Below are positions 7,983-17,908 of a stretch of 35,352 nucleotides of DNA, in pieces (the first letter of the stretch is position 1; each line of letters begins with the position of its first letter). The notes beneath the pieces are model-generated. The model was not told where the DNA came from, did not search any database, and worked only from the letters and a program-made list of their open reading frames with translations. The stretch spans positions 1 to 35,352 of the forward strand of contig NZ_LKBW01000279.1 in NCBI RefSeq assembly GCF_002699855.1, in the 5' to 3' direction. The position numbers were made by a program, and so were the translations under genes. This stretch comes from Pseudomonas amygdali. GTDB taxonomy: Bacteria > Pseudomonadota > Gammaproteobacteria > Pseudomonadales > Pseudomonadaceae.

Positions 7983-9123
7983 GAGCGCAGTACCACGCCG
8001 CTGTCGTCTTCCCACCACACGTAGACTTCATCGCCCCAGGTAGGCCGTGCGCCCTGACGCTCGGCGTTGGCGACGAACGATTGCACCAGCTTGCCGCCCG
8101 GCAGCTCGACGTAGAACACCGAATGACCGCCCAGATAGGCGATGTCGTGGACCTTGCCGCGCGACCAGTTGTATTCGAAGCCTGGCTGCTCGGTAGTGAT
8201 CAGCAGCTTCTCAGGGCGCAGGGCGTAGGTGATGTGCTTGTCTTCCACCGACGTACTGACGCCGTGGCCGACATAGATATTGCGCTCCAGCTCAGGACTG
8301 CGGATCAGCGCGTGTGCCTCCATGTCCTCGATCACGTCACCTTCGAACAGGTTGACGCTGCCGATGAATTCGCAGACCAGACGGCTGGTCGGGGTTTCGT
8401 AGATATCGATCGGGCTGCCGATCTGCGCGATCCAGCCCAAGTGCATGATTGCGATGCGCTCGGCCATGGTCATGGCCTTTTCCTGATCGTGAGTCACCAT
8501 TACACAAGTCACGCCGACGCGCTCGATGATCTCTACCATTTCCAGTTGCATCTGCGAACGCAGTTTCTTGTCCAGCGCGCCCATCGGCTCGTCGAGCAGC
8601 AACAGCTTGGGCTTTTTGGCCAGCGAACGGGCCAGGGCCACACGCTGACGCTGACCGCCGGACAGCTGATGCGGCTTGCGCTTGGCGTACTGTGGGTCAT
8701 CTGCACCAGCTTGAGCATCTCCGCCACGCGGGCTTCGATTTCCGGCTTGGCCAGCTTGTCCTGCTTCAGGCCGAAGGCGATGTTGTCCGCCACGGTCATG
8801 TGCGGGAACAGCGCGTAGGACTGGAACATCATGTTGATCGGACGTTCATACGGCGGCATGTCGGTAATGTCGACACCATCTAGGTAGATGCGGCCCTCGG
8901 TCGGGCGCTCGAAACCGGCCAGCATGCGCAGCAGTGTGGACTTTCCGGAACCGGAGCCGCCAAGCAGGGCGAAGATCTCACCCTTGTTGATTTGCAGCGA
9001 CACGTCGTCCACCGCAATCGTCTCGTCGAACTTCTTCGTGACCCGATCAATCTTGACCAGCACCTCTTTGGGTTGCTGACCGCCTTCGAGGGCTTTCTTG
9101 TAGGCGCCGGAGGCAACTGCCAT
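7979..9123 (-). pseudogene. spuF: Polyamine ABC transporter ATPase SpuF (PotA-like), frameshifted
   Basis: Two overlapping minus-strand frames together encode a full PotA-type ATPase. The first frame starts [10 protein letters not shown] at 9123 (GGGAG upstream) and holds Walker [10 protein letters not shown] and the Q-loop [10 protein letters not shown], then leaves the expected sequence after LKLVQMT. The second frame resumes at YAKRKPHQ with the signature LSGGQRQR, Walker [13 protein letters not shown], the H-loop [10 protein letters not shown] and a C-terminal TOBE region. The break is a doubled TG at 8691-8694: removing one TG restores [15 protein letters not shown] lies just upstream in the second frame, so it cannot be reached in-frame. 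The first frame would yield a product of about 196 residues without signature, Walker B or switch histidine. Sequencing error is the main alternative; no slippery heptamer is visible. Confidence 0.85.
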
Positions 9124-9148
9124 GGGTGAAACTCCCAACAGGTAGGCA

Positions 9149-9169
9149 ACCCGGCCAATACGGCCGGGT
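9149..9169 (-). promoter_or_regulatory. mRNA hairpin between spuE and spuF
   Basis: Perfect 8-base arms acccggcc (9149-9156) and ggccgggt (9162-9169) enclose a 5-base loop. It lies just after the spuE stop and before the spuF Shine-Dalgarno. In the direction of transcription no U-run follows, so it is better seen as an mRNA 3'-protecting or partial attenuation element than a terminator. Such hairpins commonly favour high expression of binding-protein genes. Confidence 0.55.
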
Positions 9170-9178
9170 GCTGGATTT

Positions 9179-10342
<1,164 letters not shown>

Positions 10343-10398
10343 TTACCGTCTATGCGTCCAACCAGCAAAGGTTTAGGCAATATTCCTGTCTGTTGGAG

Positions 10399-10422
10399 GC
10401 TGCGCAGCCAAGGCTACGCAGC
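10399..10422 (-). promoter_or_regulatory. mRNA hairpin between spuD and spuE
   Basis: Arms gctgcgcagcc (10399-10409) and ggctacgcagc (10412-10422) pair over 11 positions, with a single G-U wobble in the minus-strand transcript and a tiny loop. It follows the spuD stop by about 22 bases. No U-tract follows, so it is more likely an mRNA-stabilising or attenuating structure than a strong terminator. Confidence 0.55.
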
Positions 10423-10444
10423 ATCCACAGGTTTGATGACAGGC

Positions 10445-11542
10445 TTATTTACCTGACTTTATCTTGGTCCAGCTGCGGGTCATGATCCGCTGCGTGGCAA
10501 GAGGCAAGTCCGCGATTGCATACAGCTTGGCCTGTACGTCGGCAGGCGGATAAACGCCAGGGTCACTGGTGATTTCCTTGTCGACCAGTGCCGTCGCTGC
10601 CGCGTTACCATTCGGGAAGCGCACTGCGTTGGTGATTTCAGCCATGATTTCGGGCTTCATCAGGAAGGTCATGAACTTGTAGGCACCTTCAACGTTTTCG
10701 GCATTCTTGGGAATGGCGACCATGTCGTAGAAGCTGCCGGCACCTTCTTTGGGAATGTTGTAAGCAACTTTTACCTTGCCACCGGCTTCGGCAGCGCGGG
10801 ATTTGGCCTGGTAGATATCACCCGAATAGCCGACTGCGACGCAGATGTTGCCATTGGCCAGGTCCGAGATGTACTTGGACGAGTGGAAATAGCCAATCGA
10901 TGGACGAATCTTCATGAACAGCGCTTCAGCTTCGGCGAGCTGCTTCTTGTCCTGAGAATCGGTCGGGTAGCCCAGGTAATGCAAGGCTATCGGCAGCATT
11001 TCGGTCGGCGAATCGAGGAAGCTGATGCCGCACGACTTCAGCTTGGCTGCGTTCTCCGACTTGAACAGCAGGTCCCAGGAATTGACCGGCGCATCGGCGC
11101 CCAGCGCAGCCTTGACCTTGTCCGGGTTGATGCCGATACCGATCGAACCCCACATGTACGGGAATGCGTGCTTGTTGTCCGGGTCGCTGACCGACACGGC
11201 CTTGAGCAGCGATTCGTTGAGGTTCTTCCAGTTCGGCAGCTTGGACTTGTCCAGCTCCTGATAAACGCCGGCCTTGATTTGCTTGGCCAGGAAGTTGTTG
11301 GACGGCACGACGATGTCATAGCCGGATTTGCCAGCAAGCAATTTGGCTTCAAGCGTCTCGTTGCTGTCGAAAACGTCGTAGACCACCTTGATGCCCGATT
11401 CTTTCTCGAATTTGGCAACGGTGTCCGGCGCGATGTAATCGGACCAGTTATAGACGTGCAGCACTTTGTCATCGGCCTGCGCAGCAGTGGCCACAACGCC
11501 CATCAGGGACAGCGCGAGAAGGGTCTTGCCAAATTTTTTCAT
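10445..11542 (-). CDS. spuD: Periplasmic polyamine-binding protein SpuD (PotF-like)
   Basis: The 365-residue protein has a signal peptide ([22 protein letters not shown], cleavage before DDK) and the signature [14 protein letters not shown], followed by [22 protein letters not shown]. It is a close paralogue of the spuE product along its whole length, including the shared C-terminal [10 protein letters not shown]. It delivers putrescine-type polyamines to SpuG/SpuH. The start at 11542 is set by GGAG eight bases upstream and the signal peptide; the longer frame uses a non-standard start. A 141-base gap separates it from spuC, large enough for a separate promoter. Confidence 0.93.
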   Translation of the reverse strand: MKKFGKTLLALSLMGVVATAAQADDKVLHVYNWSDYIAPDTVAKFEKESGIKVVYDVFDSNETLEAKLLAGKSGYDIVVPSNNFLAKQIKAGVYQELDKSKLPNWKNLNESLLKAVSVSDPDNKHAFPYMWGSIGIGINPDKVKAALGADAPVNSWDLLFKSENAAKLKSCGISFLDSPTEMLPIALHYLGYPTDSQDKKQLAEAEALFMKIRPSIGYFHSSKYISDLANGNICVAVGYSGDIYQAKSRAAEAGGKVKVAYNIPKEGAGSFYDMVAIPKNAENVEGAYKFMTFLMKPEIMAEITNAVRFPNGNAAATALVDKEITSDPGVYPPADVQAKLYAIADLPLATQRIMTRSWTKIKSGK

Positions 11543-11683
11543 GCGTAGCTCCAATGTATTTTTATCACTGACCGTCAGTTAGCGGCGTGTAGCCATTAGT
11601 CTGGCAACTTCCTGGGCAGGCTTTCAAGCCGAAGCCCCTCAAACAATGCACATTGCGCTTGAATCGACGCTTTTTTTGCGTTT

Positions 11684-13048
11684 TCAGCCCTGCAACACCG
11701 CCAGCGTCAGATCCAGGCATTTGCGAGCCTTTTCCACCAGTTCGTCGATTTCCGCAAAACTGATCACCAGTGGCGGCGCAATGATCATCGTGTCGCCCAC
11801 GGCCCGCATGATCAGGCCATTATCGAAGCAGAAGGTTCGACAGATCATCCCGGCGCCCTTGTCGGTGTAGCGCTCGCGAGTGACCTTGTCCTTCACCAGT
11901 TCGATGGCCCCCAGCAGCCCGACGCCACGGACCTCGCCCACCAGCGGATGATCGCTCAACTCACGCAAACGCTTTTGCAAATACGGTGCCGTTTCCGACT
12001 TGACTCGTTCGACGATCTTTTCTTCGCGCAGGATACGTATGTTCTCCAGCGCAACGGCTGCCGCCACCGGATGCCCGGAGTAGGTAAAGCCATGATTGAA
12101 ATCACCGCCCTCGTTGAGCACCGCAACGATTTCATCGCGCACGATCAGGCCGCCCATCGGTACATAACCGGAGGTCAGGCCTTTGGCGATGGTCATCATG
12201 TCCGGCTTAAGGCCGTAGAAATCGCTACCGAACCACTCACTGGTACGCCCGAAACCACAAATCACCTCATCGGCGGCGAACAGGATGTCGTAGCGGGAAA
12301 GGATTTCCTTGATCTTCGGCCAGTAGGAATCGGGCGGGACGATCACACCGCCAGCGCCCTGGATCGGCTCGGCAATGAACGCACCGACGTTCTCGACGCC
12401 CAGTTCGAGAATTTTCTTTTCCAGTTGCTCGGCAGCCCAGATACCGAACTCGTCCGGCGTCATGTCGCCGCCTTCGCCGAACCAGTATGGCTGCGGAATG
12501 TGCACCACCCCCGGAATCGGCAGGTCGCCCTGCTCGTGCATGTACGTCATGCCTCCCAGGATGGCACCGGCGACGGTGGAGCCGTGGTAGCCATTGACGC
12601 GGCTGATGATGGTTTTCTTGTTCGGCTGGCCTTTCAGCGCCCAGTAATGACGAACCATGCGCAACATCGTGTCATTGCCTTCAGAGCCAGAACCGGTGAA
12701 GAACACATGGTTCATGCCCTGCGGTGCAATCTCGGAAATGGCCTTGGCCAACTCCAGCACGGGCGGGTGGGCGGTCTGGAAAAACAGGTTGTAGTACGGC
12801 AGCTCGCGCATTTGTTTGCTGGCTGCGTCGGCCAGTTCTTCGCGGCCATAACCGATGGCCACACACCACAGGCCGGACATGCCATCGAGGATCTTGTGGC
12901 CCTCGCTGTCCCACAGATAAACGCCTTCGGCACGGGTGATGATGCGCGGGCCTTTCTCTTTCAATTGTTTGTAGTCGCTGAACGGTGCCAGGTGATGCTC
13001 GCTGCTCAGGGCCTGCCATTCGAGGGTTTGCGGGTTATTGGCACTCAT
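11684..13048 (-). CDS. spuC: Putrescine/polyamine aminotransferase SpuC
   Basis: The 454-residue protein is a class III (omega) PLP aminotransferase. The PLP lysine is Lys289 in MTIAKGLTSGYVPMGG, preceded by the cofactor-binding acid in LFAADEVICGFGRTSEWFG. The phosphate-binding segment reads FFTGSGSEGNDTMLRM, and the N-terminal substrate region includes DGMSGLWCVAIGYGR. It transfers the amino group of putrescine (and related diamines) to pyruvate to give 4-aminobutanal, leading to GABA and succinate. Its position between spuB and spuD matches P. aeruginosa spuC. The ATG at 13048 has AGGAAGTGC-type upstream sequence. Confidence 0.93.
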   Translation of the reverse strand: MSANNPQTLEWQALSSEHHLAPFSDYKQLKEKGPRIITRAEGVYLWDSEGHKILDGMSGLWCVAIGYGREELADAASKQMRELPYYNLFFQTAHPPVLELAKAISEIAPQGMNHVFFTGSGSEGNDTMLRMVRHYWALKGQPNKKTIISRVNGYHGSTVAGAILGGMTYMHEQGDLPIPGVVHIPQPYWFGEGGDMTPDEFGIWAAEQLEKKILELGVENVGAFIAEPIQGAGGVIVPPDSYWPKIKEILSRYDILFAADEVICGFGRTSEWFGSDFYGLKPDMMTIAKGLTSGYVPMGGLIVRDEIVAVLNEGGDFNHGFTYSGHPVAAAVALENIRILREEKIVERVKSETAPYLQKRLRELSDHPLVGEVRGVGLLGAIELVKDKVTRERYTDKGAGMICRTFCFDNGLIMRAVGDTMIIAPPLVISFAEIDELVEKARKCLDLTLAVLQG

Positions 13049-13116
13049 GCAGCACTTCCTTTGATCAGGTCAGTTAGCAGAGCGCCGCGCATCAATCGCA
13101 GCGGCGCTCTGCGTGA

Positions 13117-14475
13117 TCAGACGGCGAAAAGCAGGAATTCCCGCTCCCACGAACTGATCACGCGCTTGAAGTTTTCATGCTCGGCGCGCTTGACCGCGAC
13201 GTAACCGATGATGAATTTCTTGCCCAGGTATTTTTCGATGGTCTTGCTGTTTTCCATGCGCTCCAGCGCGTCTTCGATGGTCAACGGCAGACGCAGATTA
13301 CGCCGCTCGTAACCCCGCCCGACCACCGGTGCGCTCGGGTTGATGCCTTCGACCATGCCGATGAAGCCGCACAGCAGACTGGCGGCGATGGCCAGATAGG
13401 GGTTGGCATCGGCACCTGGCAGACGGTTTTCCACGCGACGGTTCTGCGGCACAGCGTCCGGCACGCGCAGGCCGACGGTACGGTTCTCTTCGCCCCACTC
13501 GACGTTCACCGGTGCCGAGGTGTCGGGCAGAAAGCGGCGGAACGAGTTGACGTTGGGGGCGAACAGCGGCAATAGCTCGGGGATGAACTTCTGCAGACCA
13601 CCAACGTGGTTCAGAAACAGCTCGCTCATGGTCCCGTATTCGTTGGAGAAGATATTCTTGCCGGTCTCGATGTCGATGATGCTCTGGTGCAAGTGCATGG
13701 CACTGCCTGGCTCGCCGGTCATCGGCTTGGCCATGAAGGTCGCCGCGACGTCGTGCTTGAGGGCGGCTTCGCGCATGGTGCGCTTGAACACCAGAATCTG
13801 GTCGGCCAGCGACAGGGCATCACCGTGACGGAAGTTGATTTCCATCTGCGCCGTGCCGTCTTCGTGGATCAGCGTGTCCAGATCCAGGTTCTGCAGTTCG
13901 CACCAGTCATAGACGTCTTCGAACAGCGGATCGAATTCGTTGGCCGCTTCGATCGAGAACGACTGACGGCCGGTTTCCGGTCGCCCGGAGCGCCCGATCG
14001 GTGGCTGTAGCGGATAGTCCGGGTCGTCGCTACGCTTGGTCAGGTAGAACTCCATCTCCGGCGCCACGATTGGCTGCCAGCCCTGATCGGCGTAAAGCTT
14101 GAGGACCTTCTTCAACACGTTGCGCGGCGACAGCTCGATGGGGTTGCCCTGCTTGTCGTAGGTGTCGTGAATCACCTGCGCAGTGGGCTCGACCGCCCAG
14201 GGCACCAGATACACCGCGTTCTGGTCGGGACGGCAGATCATGTCGATGTCTGCCGGGTCCAGCAGCTCGTAGTAAATATCGTCTTCTACGTAGTCGCCAG
14301 TCACCGTCTGCAACAGCACGCTTTCAGGCAGACGCATGCCTTTTTCAGCGATGAACTTGTTGGTCGGCGAGATCTTGCCGCGGGTGATGCCGGTAAGGTC
14401 GGACATCATGCATTCGACTTCGGTAATCTTGTGTTCTTTCAACCAATCGGTGAGCTGGTCGAGGTTGGTACTCAT
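13117..14475 (-). CDS. spuB: Gamma-glutamylpolyamine synthetase, glutamine-synthetase fold (SpuB)
   Basis: The 452-residue protein has the type I-like glutamine synthetase fold used by PuuA-type enzymes, which ligate glutamate to putrescine or other amines using ATP. Visible landmarks are the N-terminal ECMMSDLTGITRGK segment, the metal-ligand glutamates in PEMEFYL, the ATP-site region GEPGSAMHLHQSI, NSFRRF, and ENRTVGLRVP with the closing RVENRLPGADANPYLA. The tyrosine-adenylylation loop of true GlnA is not seen. It is the first gene of the minus-strand spu block. The paralogue at 15069-16445 is divergent across 593 bases. Glutamine synthetase activity itself is less likely. Confidence 0.9.
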   Translation of the reverse strand: MSTNLDQLTDWLKEHKITEVECMMSDLTGITRGKISPTNKFIAEKGMRLPESVLLQTVTGDYVEDDIYYELLDPADIDMICRPDQNAVYLVPWAVEPTAQVIHDTYDKQGNPIELSPRNVLKKVLKLYADQGWQPIVAPEMEFYLTKRSDDPDYPLQPPIGRSGRPETGRQSFSIEAANEFDPLFEDVYDWCELQNLDLDTLIHEDGTAQMEINFRHGDALSLADQILVFKRTMREAALKHDVAATFMAKPMTGEPGSAMHLHQSIIDIETGKNIFSNEYGTMSELFLNHVGGLQKFIPELLPLFAPNVNSFRRFLPDTSAPVNVEWGEENRTVGLRVPDAVPQNRRVENRLPGADANPYLAIAASLLCGFIGMVEGINPSAPVVGRGYERRNLRLPLTIEDALERMENSKTIEKYLGKKFIIGYVAVKRAEHENFKRVISSWEREFLLFAV

Positions 14476-15068
14476 AAATACCTCAGGGTTTTATTGTCCT
14501 GATCGTGATCAGGCGTTCCAGACGCATCGGCGTCATGTTGTACAACTCGTTTCGGCAGACGCCGATTAGGGGTAAGGTGACAGCTGCGGGGCCGGATTTC
14601 CAGACGGCCGCGGTCACACTGACGAAGCCGTTATAGTGGTAATGTCCAGCATTGAGAGTAGAGCAGACTGGCTTCGATAGCCGTTCAGGGGTGTCGCAAA
14701 GTGTGGCAACCCACCACGAGCACCGATATCACAGGCATGATGAGCGCTGTACGGACTTGATAGTCGCGTGTCGACCAGGGAAAGGTGAAGCATAGGACCC
14801 CCGCTATTGTTGCTCTACTGGGTTGCGATCGAGCTTAGCCTCGTTCATTTTTTTATACAACAACCCGTTAAAAATAGAAGACAGGCCGCTTTAGCTCGTA
14901 TTTAACAACGGTCAGAAACGGAATAAAACGCCCTAAATAGCGGCAAAAAAGGCCATATGGCGCAGTTTTAGGGCAAAAAAGGCTCTATTGACTTCATCAT
15001 GGCTTTCGGATTGACTGAGATCCGCAATCATTGATGATTGATATTTTTAACAACAAAGGTGTTGCATC
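14476..15068. other. Divergent regulatory region between spuB and the second polyamine synthetase gene
   Basis: This 593-base gap holds no credible gene. It must contain the promoters of both divergent units. The part nearest the plus-strand gene (14840-15000) is AT-rich and carries two identical ggcaaaaaaggc words exactly 30 bases apart (14942-14953, 14972-14983). It also has an 8-base inverted repeat gccctaaa / tttagggc (14930-14937, 14967-14974). These look like operator sites for a polyamine- or nitrogen-responsive regulator. A clear -35/-10 pair or -24/-12 pair was not found. Confidence 0.6.
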
Positions 15069-16445
15069 ATGTCGGTACCCCCGCGTGCCGTTCAGCTTAA
15101 CGAAGCGAACGCGTTCCTTAAGGAACATCCTGAGGTTCTGTACGTTGACCTTCTGATTGCAGATATGAATGGTGTGGTGCGTGGCAAACGCATCGAACGC
15201 ACCAGCCTCCATAAGGTTTACGAGAAAGGCATCAACCTGCCGGCCTCTTTATTTGCTCTGGATATCAATGGCTCCACGGTGGAAAGCACCGGCCTGGGCC
15301 TGGATATCGGTGATGCTGACCGAATCTGTTATCCCATCCCTGACACCCTGTGCAACGAACCATGGCAAAAGCGCCCTACCGCGCAGTTGCTGATGACCAT
15401 GCACGAACTCGAAGGCGACCCGTTTTTCGCAGACCCGCGTGAAGTATTGCGCCAGGTCGTCGCCAAGTTCGACGAAATGGGCCTGACCATCTGCGCCGCG
15501 TTCGAGCTGGAGTTCTACCTGATCGATCAGGAGAACGTGAACGGTCGCCCACAACCGCCCCGCTCGCCGATCTCCGGCAAACGCCCGCACTCGACACAGG
15601 TCTACCTGATCGATGACCTGGACGAGTACGTCGACTGCCTTCAGGACATCCTTGAAGGTGTGAAGGAGCAAGGCATTCCTGCCGACGCAATCGTCAAGGA
15701 AAGCGCCCCGGCACAGTTCGAAGTCAACCTGCACCACGTTGCCGATGCCATCAAGGCGTGCGATTACGCCGTGCTGCTCAAGCGCCTGATCAAGAACATC
15801 GCCTACGATCACGAGATGGACACGACCTTCATGGCCAAGCCCTATCCGGGTCAGGCGGGTAATGGCCTGCACGTCCACATCTCGATTCTGGATCGCGATG
15901 GCAAGAATATCTTCACCAGCGAGGATCCCGAGCAGAACGCCGCATTGCGTCATGCAATCGGCGGTGTGCTCGAGACCCTGCCGGCACAAATGGCTTTCCT
16001 GTGCCCGAACGTCAACTCGTATCGCCGGTTCGGTGCGCAGTTCTATGTGCCCAACTCGCCGACCTGGGGTCTGGACAACCGTACGGTCGCCGTTCGCGTA
16101 CCGACCGGCACCGCCGACGCGGTACGTATCGAACACCGCGTTGCCGGTGCCGATGCCAACCCGTATCTGGTGATGGCTTCGGTCCTGGCGGGCGTGCACC
16201 ACGGCCTGGTCAATAAGGTCGAACCTGGCGCGCCGGTAGAAGGCAACTCCTACGAGCAGCATGAACAAAGCCTGCCGAACAACCTGCGTGATGCACTGCG
16301 CGAGCTGGACGACAACCCGGTCATGGCCAAGTACATCGACCCGAAATACATCGACATTTTTGTCGCCTGTAAAGAGAGCGAGCTGGAAGAGTTCGAACAC
16401 TCCATCTCCGACCTCGAGTACAACTGGTACCTGCACACAGTCTGA
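15069..16445 (+). CDS. spuI: Gamma-glutamylpolyamine synthetase (SpuI/PauA-like)
   Basis: The 458-residue protein is a second glutamine-synthetase-fold ligase. Landmarks are LLIADMNGVVRGKRIER, the catalytic acids in AAFELEFYLID, the nucleotide region GQAGNGLHVHISILD, NSYRRFGAQFYVPN and LDNRTVAVRVPTG...RIEHRVAGADANPYLV. It is expected to glutamylate putrescine, cadaverine or spermidine in the cytosol, the first step of the gamma-glutamyl catabolic route. Shine-Dalgarno AAAGGTG lies upstream of ATG 15069. In P. aeruginosa spuI is likewise divergent from the spu block, but there spuA (an amidotransferase-type hydrolase) sits in the block and it is absent here. A strong terminator follows. Confidence 0.9.
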   Translation: MSVPPRAVQLNEANAFLKEHPEVLYVDLLIADMNGVVRGKRIERTSLHKVYEKGINLPASLFALDINGSTVESTGLGLDIGDADRICYPIPDTLCNEPWQKRPTAQLLMTMHELEGDPFFADPREVLRQVVAKFDEMGLTICAAFELEFYLIDQENVNGRPQPPRSPISGKRPHSTQVYLIDDLDEYVDCLQDILEGVKEQGIPADAIVKESAPAQFEVNLHHVADAIKACDYAVLLKRLIKNIAYDHEMDTTFMAKPYPGQAGNGLHVHISILDRDGKNIFTSEDPEQNAALRHAIGGVLETLPAQMAFLCPNVNSYRRFGAQFYVPNSPTWGLDNRTVAVRVPTGTADAVRIEHRVAGADANPYLVMASVLAGVHHGLVNKVEPGAPVEGNSYEQHEQSLPNNLRDALRELDDNPVMAKYIDPKYIDIFVACKESELEEFEHSISDLEYNWYLHTV

Positions 16446-16463
16446 TTGAGGCTGAGCAACATA

Positions 16464-16500
16464 AAACGCCGCAAAGCCTTGAGCTTTGCGGCGTTTTTGT
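16464..16500 (+). terminator. Rho-independent terminator after spuI
   Basis: A perfect 14-base stem (aaacgccgcaaagc at 16464-16477, gctttgcggcgttt at 16483-16496) with a 5-base loop is followed by further T residues. It begins 18 bases after the stop codon. Confidence 0.92.
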
Positions 16501-16530
16501 TTGCGCCCGGAGCACCTCTCGCGCCGCATA

Positions 16531-16590
16531 ATCAGGAGAGGACGCGGAGCGTCCAGAACTGCGCTACCACGCGGAGCGTGGGAGCGATAA
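16531..16590. repeat. Interspersed repeat copy (cgcggagcg family)
   Basis: The words ggacgcggagcgtccagaac and ctaccacgcggagcgtgggagcgat match the repeat inside the BIME at 5972-6102. Two short dyads (gacgcggagcgtc and ccacgcggagcgtgg) lie side by side between the spuI terminator and the TetR gene. Confidence 0.7.
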
Positions 16591-16664
16591 TCGTTTGGCG
16601 ACGACAGAGATTCATCCAGTCAGAATCCCTTACAATGCCGTCAGCCCAACCACGAGCCACGCCC

Positions 16665-17297
16665 ATGACACGCGCCGCCACGCCCCGCAAACCTCAAGCA
16701 CGCAGCCAGGCCAGGATCGATTCGATTCTCGACGCCGCGCGCACGCTGCTCGCCGAGCAAGGGGTAGCCAGCCTGTCGATCTACAGCGTGGCTGAACGCG
16801 CAGGTATTCCACCCTCCTCGGTGTATCACTTCTTCGCCAGCGTTCCGGCGCTGCTTGAAGCGCTGACCGCCGATATTCACGCGGCTTTCCGCGCCTCACT
16901 GCAAGCGCCTATCGATCACGACCAGCTCACCACTTGGCGCGACCTGTCGCGTATCGTCGAACTGCGCATGCTGGCCATCTACAACGCCGACGCCGCCGCC
17001 CGCCAATTGATCCTTGCCCAGCACGGCCTGACCGAAATCAACCAGGCAGACCGCCAGCACGACATAGAGCTGGGGCATTTGATGCTTGGGGTCTTTGACC
17101 GCCACTTCCAGCTGCCTGCGCTGCCGGATGACGTGGACGTATTTGCGCTGGCGATGGAACTGGGGGATCGGGTGTATGCGCGATCAGTGCAATTGCATGA
17201 CGAGATCACACCGCGCATGGCTGAGGAAGGGATGCGGGTGTTTGATGCTTATTTGGGGTTGTATTTGCCGGTATTTTTGGGGAAGCGAGTTATTTAA
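16665..17297 (+). CDS. TetR-family transcriptional regulator
   Basis: The product of about 210 residues has a TetR helix-turn-helix in its N-terminal third: RIDSILDAARTLLAEQG, then SIYSVAERAGIPPSSVYHFF, where the last segment is the recognition helix. The remainder is the helical ligand-binding/dimer region, whose ligand cannot be predicted. Two in-frame ATGs compete, 16635 and 16665. The upstream one is embedded in tacaat, which looks like a -10 box, and neither has a clear Shine-Dalgarno; I chose 16665. It lies beside the polyamine genes, and P. aeruginosa has the TetR repressor AguR near its spu cluster, but no agmatine genes are seen here, so equivalence is not claimed. Confidence 0.82.
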   Translation: MTRAATPRKPQARSQARIDSILDAARTLLAEQGVASLSIYSVAERAGIPPSSVYHFFASVPALLEALTADIHAAFRASLQAPIDHDQLTTWRDLSRIVELRMLAIYNADAAARQLILAQHGLTEINQADRQHDIELGHLMLGVFDRHFQLPALPDDVDVFALAMELGDRVYARSVQLHDEITPRMAEEGMRVFDAYLGLYLPVFLGKRVI

Positions 17298-17303
17298 AGC
17301 TCA

Positions 17304-17489
17304 CTATTCACGAATATTCTTCACCGTTCCAGGATAAGGCGTAAAACGTTCGCTATATTCTTTAGCTCGTTTGCTCGCCCAGGCGCTCAGAGCGTTGTAC
17401 TTCTCAATTTTAAAAGCACTGGCGCCTTTAAACGACCCATCGTTGCGAGCGCTTTCGCTGAAACTGCTAACTCTATTATCAACTCGGGC
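17304..17489 (-). pseudogene. Orphan C-terminal coding remnant of unknown protein
   Basis: On the minus strand, 61 codons run open between a TAG at 17492-17490 and a TAG at 17306-17304. There is no ATG or Shine-Dalgarno near the beginning. The translation has a natural protein composition, ending KRAKEYSERFTPYPGTVKN-IRE, with a likely helix around FKIEKYNALSAWASKRAK. It looks like the tail of a longer protein whose upstream part was lost or frameshifted. It is not seen in any of the well known neighbours of ssuF. I do not recognise the family. It could also be a chance open frame. Confidence 0.4.
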
Positions 17490-17621
17490 CTAATCGGAAG
17501 ATGCCCCGAAGGATCCCGAACCCGACCGGATCTCCACCAACCTATGCATACGCATTCAGCCTACTCTCACCAACCGGGCTCAAACTGCCTTCCTCGCAAA
17601 ACTGCCAGGTAAAAAAGTAAA

Positions 17622-17657
17622 AACCCCGGAGGGTCAGAACCGTCCGGGGTGTTTTTT
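17622..17657 (-). terminator. Terminator of the ssu operon
   Basis: Read on the minus strand, ACCCCGGA and TCCGGGGT pair around a 12-base loop and are followed by a T-run. It starts about 10 bases past the ssuF stop codon. Confidence 0.85.
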
Positions 17658-17666
17658 ACCCACTGT

Positions 17667-17882
17667 TTACAGCTTGGCGATGGAAACTTCTGTCGACTTC
17701 ACGAAGGCAATTACTTCGCTGCCGACGACCAGTTCCAGCTCTTTTACCGAGCGGGTGGTGATGACCGAGGTCACAACGCCGGAAGCGGTCTGTACGTCGA
17801 TTTCCGACAGTACGTCGCCGTGGACGATTTCCTTGATGATGCCTTTGAACTGGTTGCGAACGTTGATGGCTTTGATAGTCAT
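17667..17882 (-). CDS. ssuF: Molybdopterin-binding (TOBE/Mop) protein SsuF
   Basis: This 71-residue protein is a single Mop/TOBE domain: NVRNQFKGIIKEIVHGDVLSEIDVQ, then TSVITTRSVKELELVVGSEVIAFVKSTEV. Stand-alone Mop proteins bind molybdate or related oxyanions. In Pseudomonas putida the same small gene, ssuF, closes the ssu operon and is needed for growth on some sulfonates, though its biochemical role is not settled. It is the last gene of the operon here, 26 bases after ssuB and just before the terminator. Confidence 0.9.
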   Translation of the reverse strand: MTIKAINVRNQFKGIIKEIVHGDVLSEIDVQTASGVVTSVITTRSVKELELVVGSEVIAFVKSTEVSIAKL

Positions 17883-17908
17883 GGCATGTCTTCCTTTGGG
17901 GATCAGGG

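Noticed and set aside
8685..8700. Programmed frameshifting as an explanation of spuF
   Set aside because: No slippery heptamer or downstream pseudoknot signal is visible, and the family is normally encoded in one frame.
14988..15016. Sigma-70 promoter from ttgact at 14988
   Set aside because: No acceptable -10 box lies at 16-18 bases.
15249..16529. Minus-strand 426-codon frame opposite spuI
   Set aside because: Shadow of the glutamine-synthetase-fold gene; it also crosses the spuI terminator.
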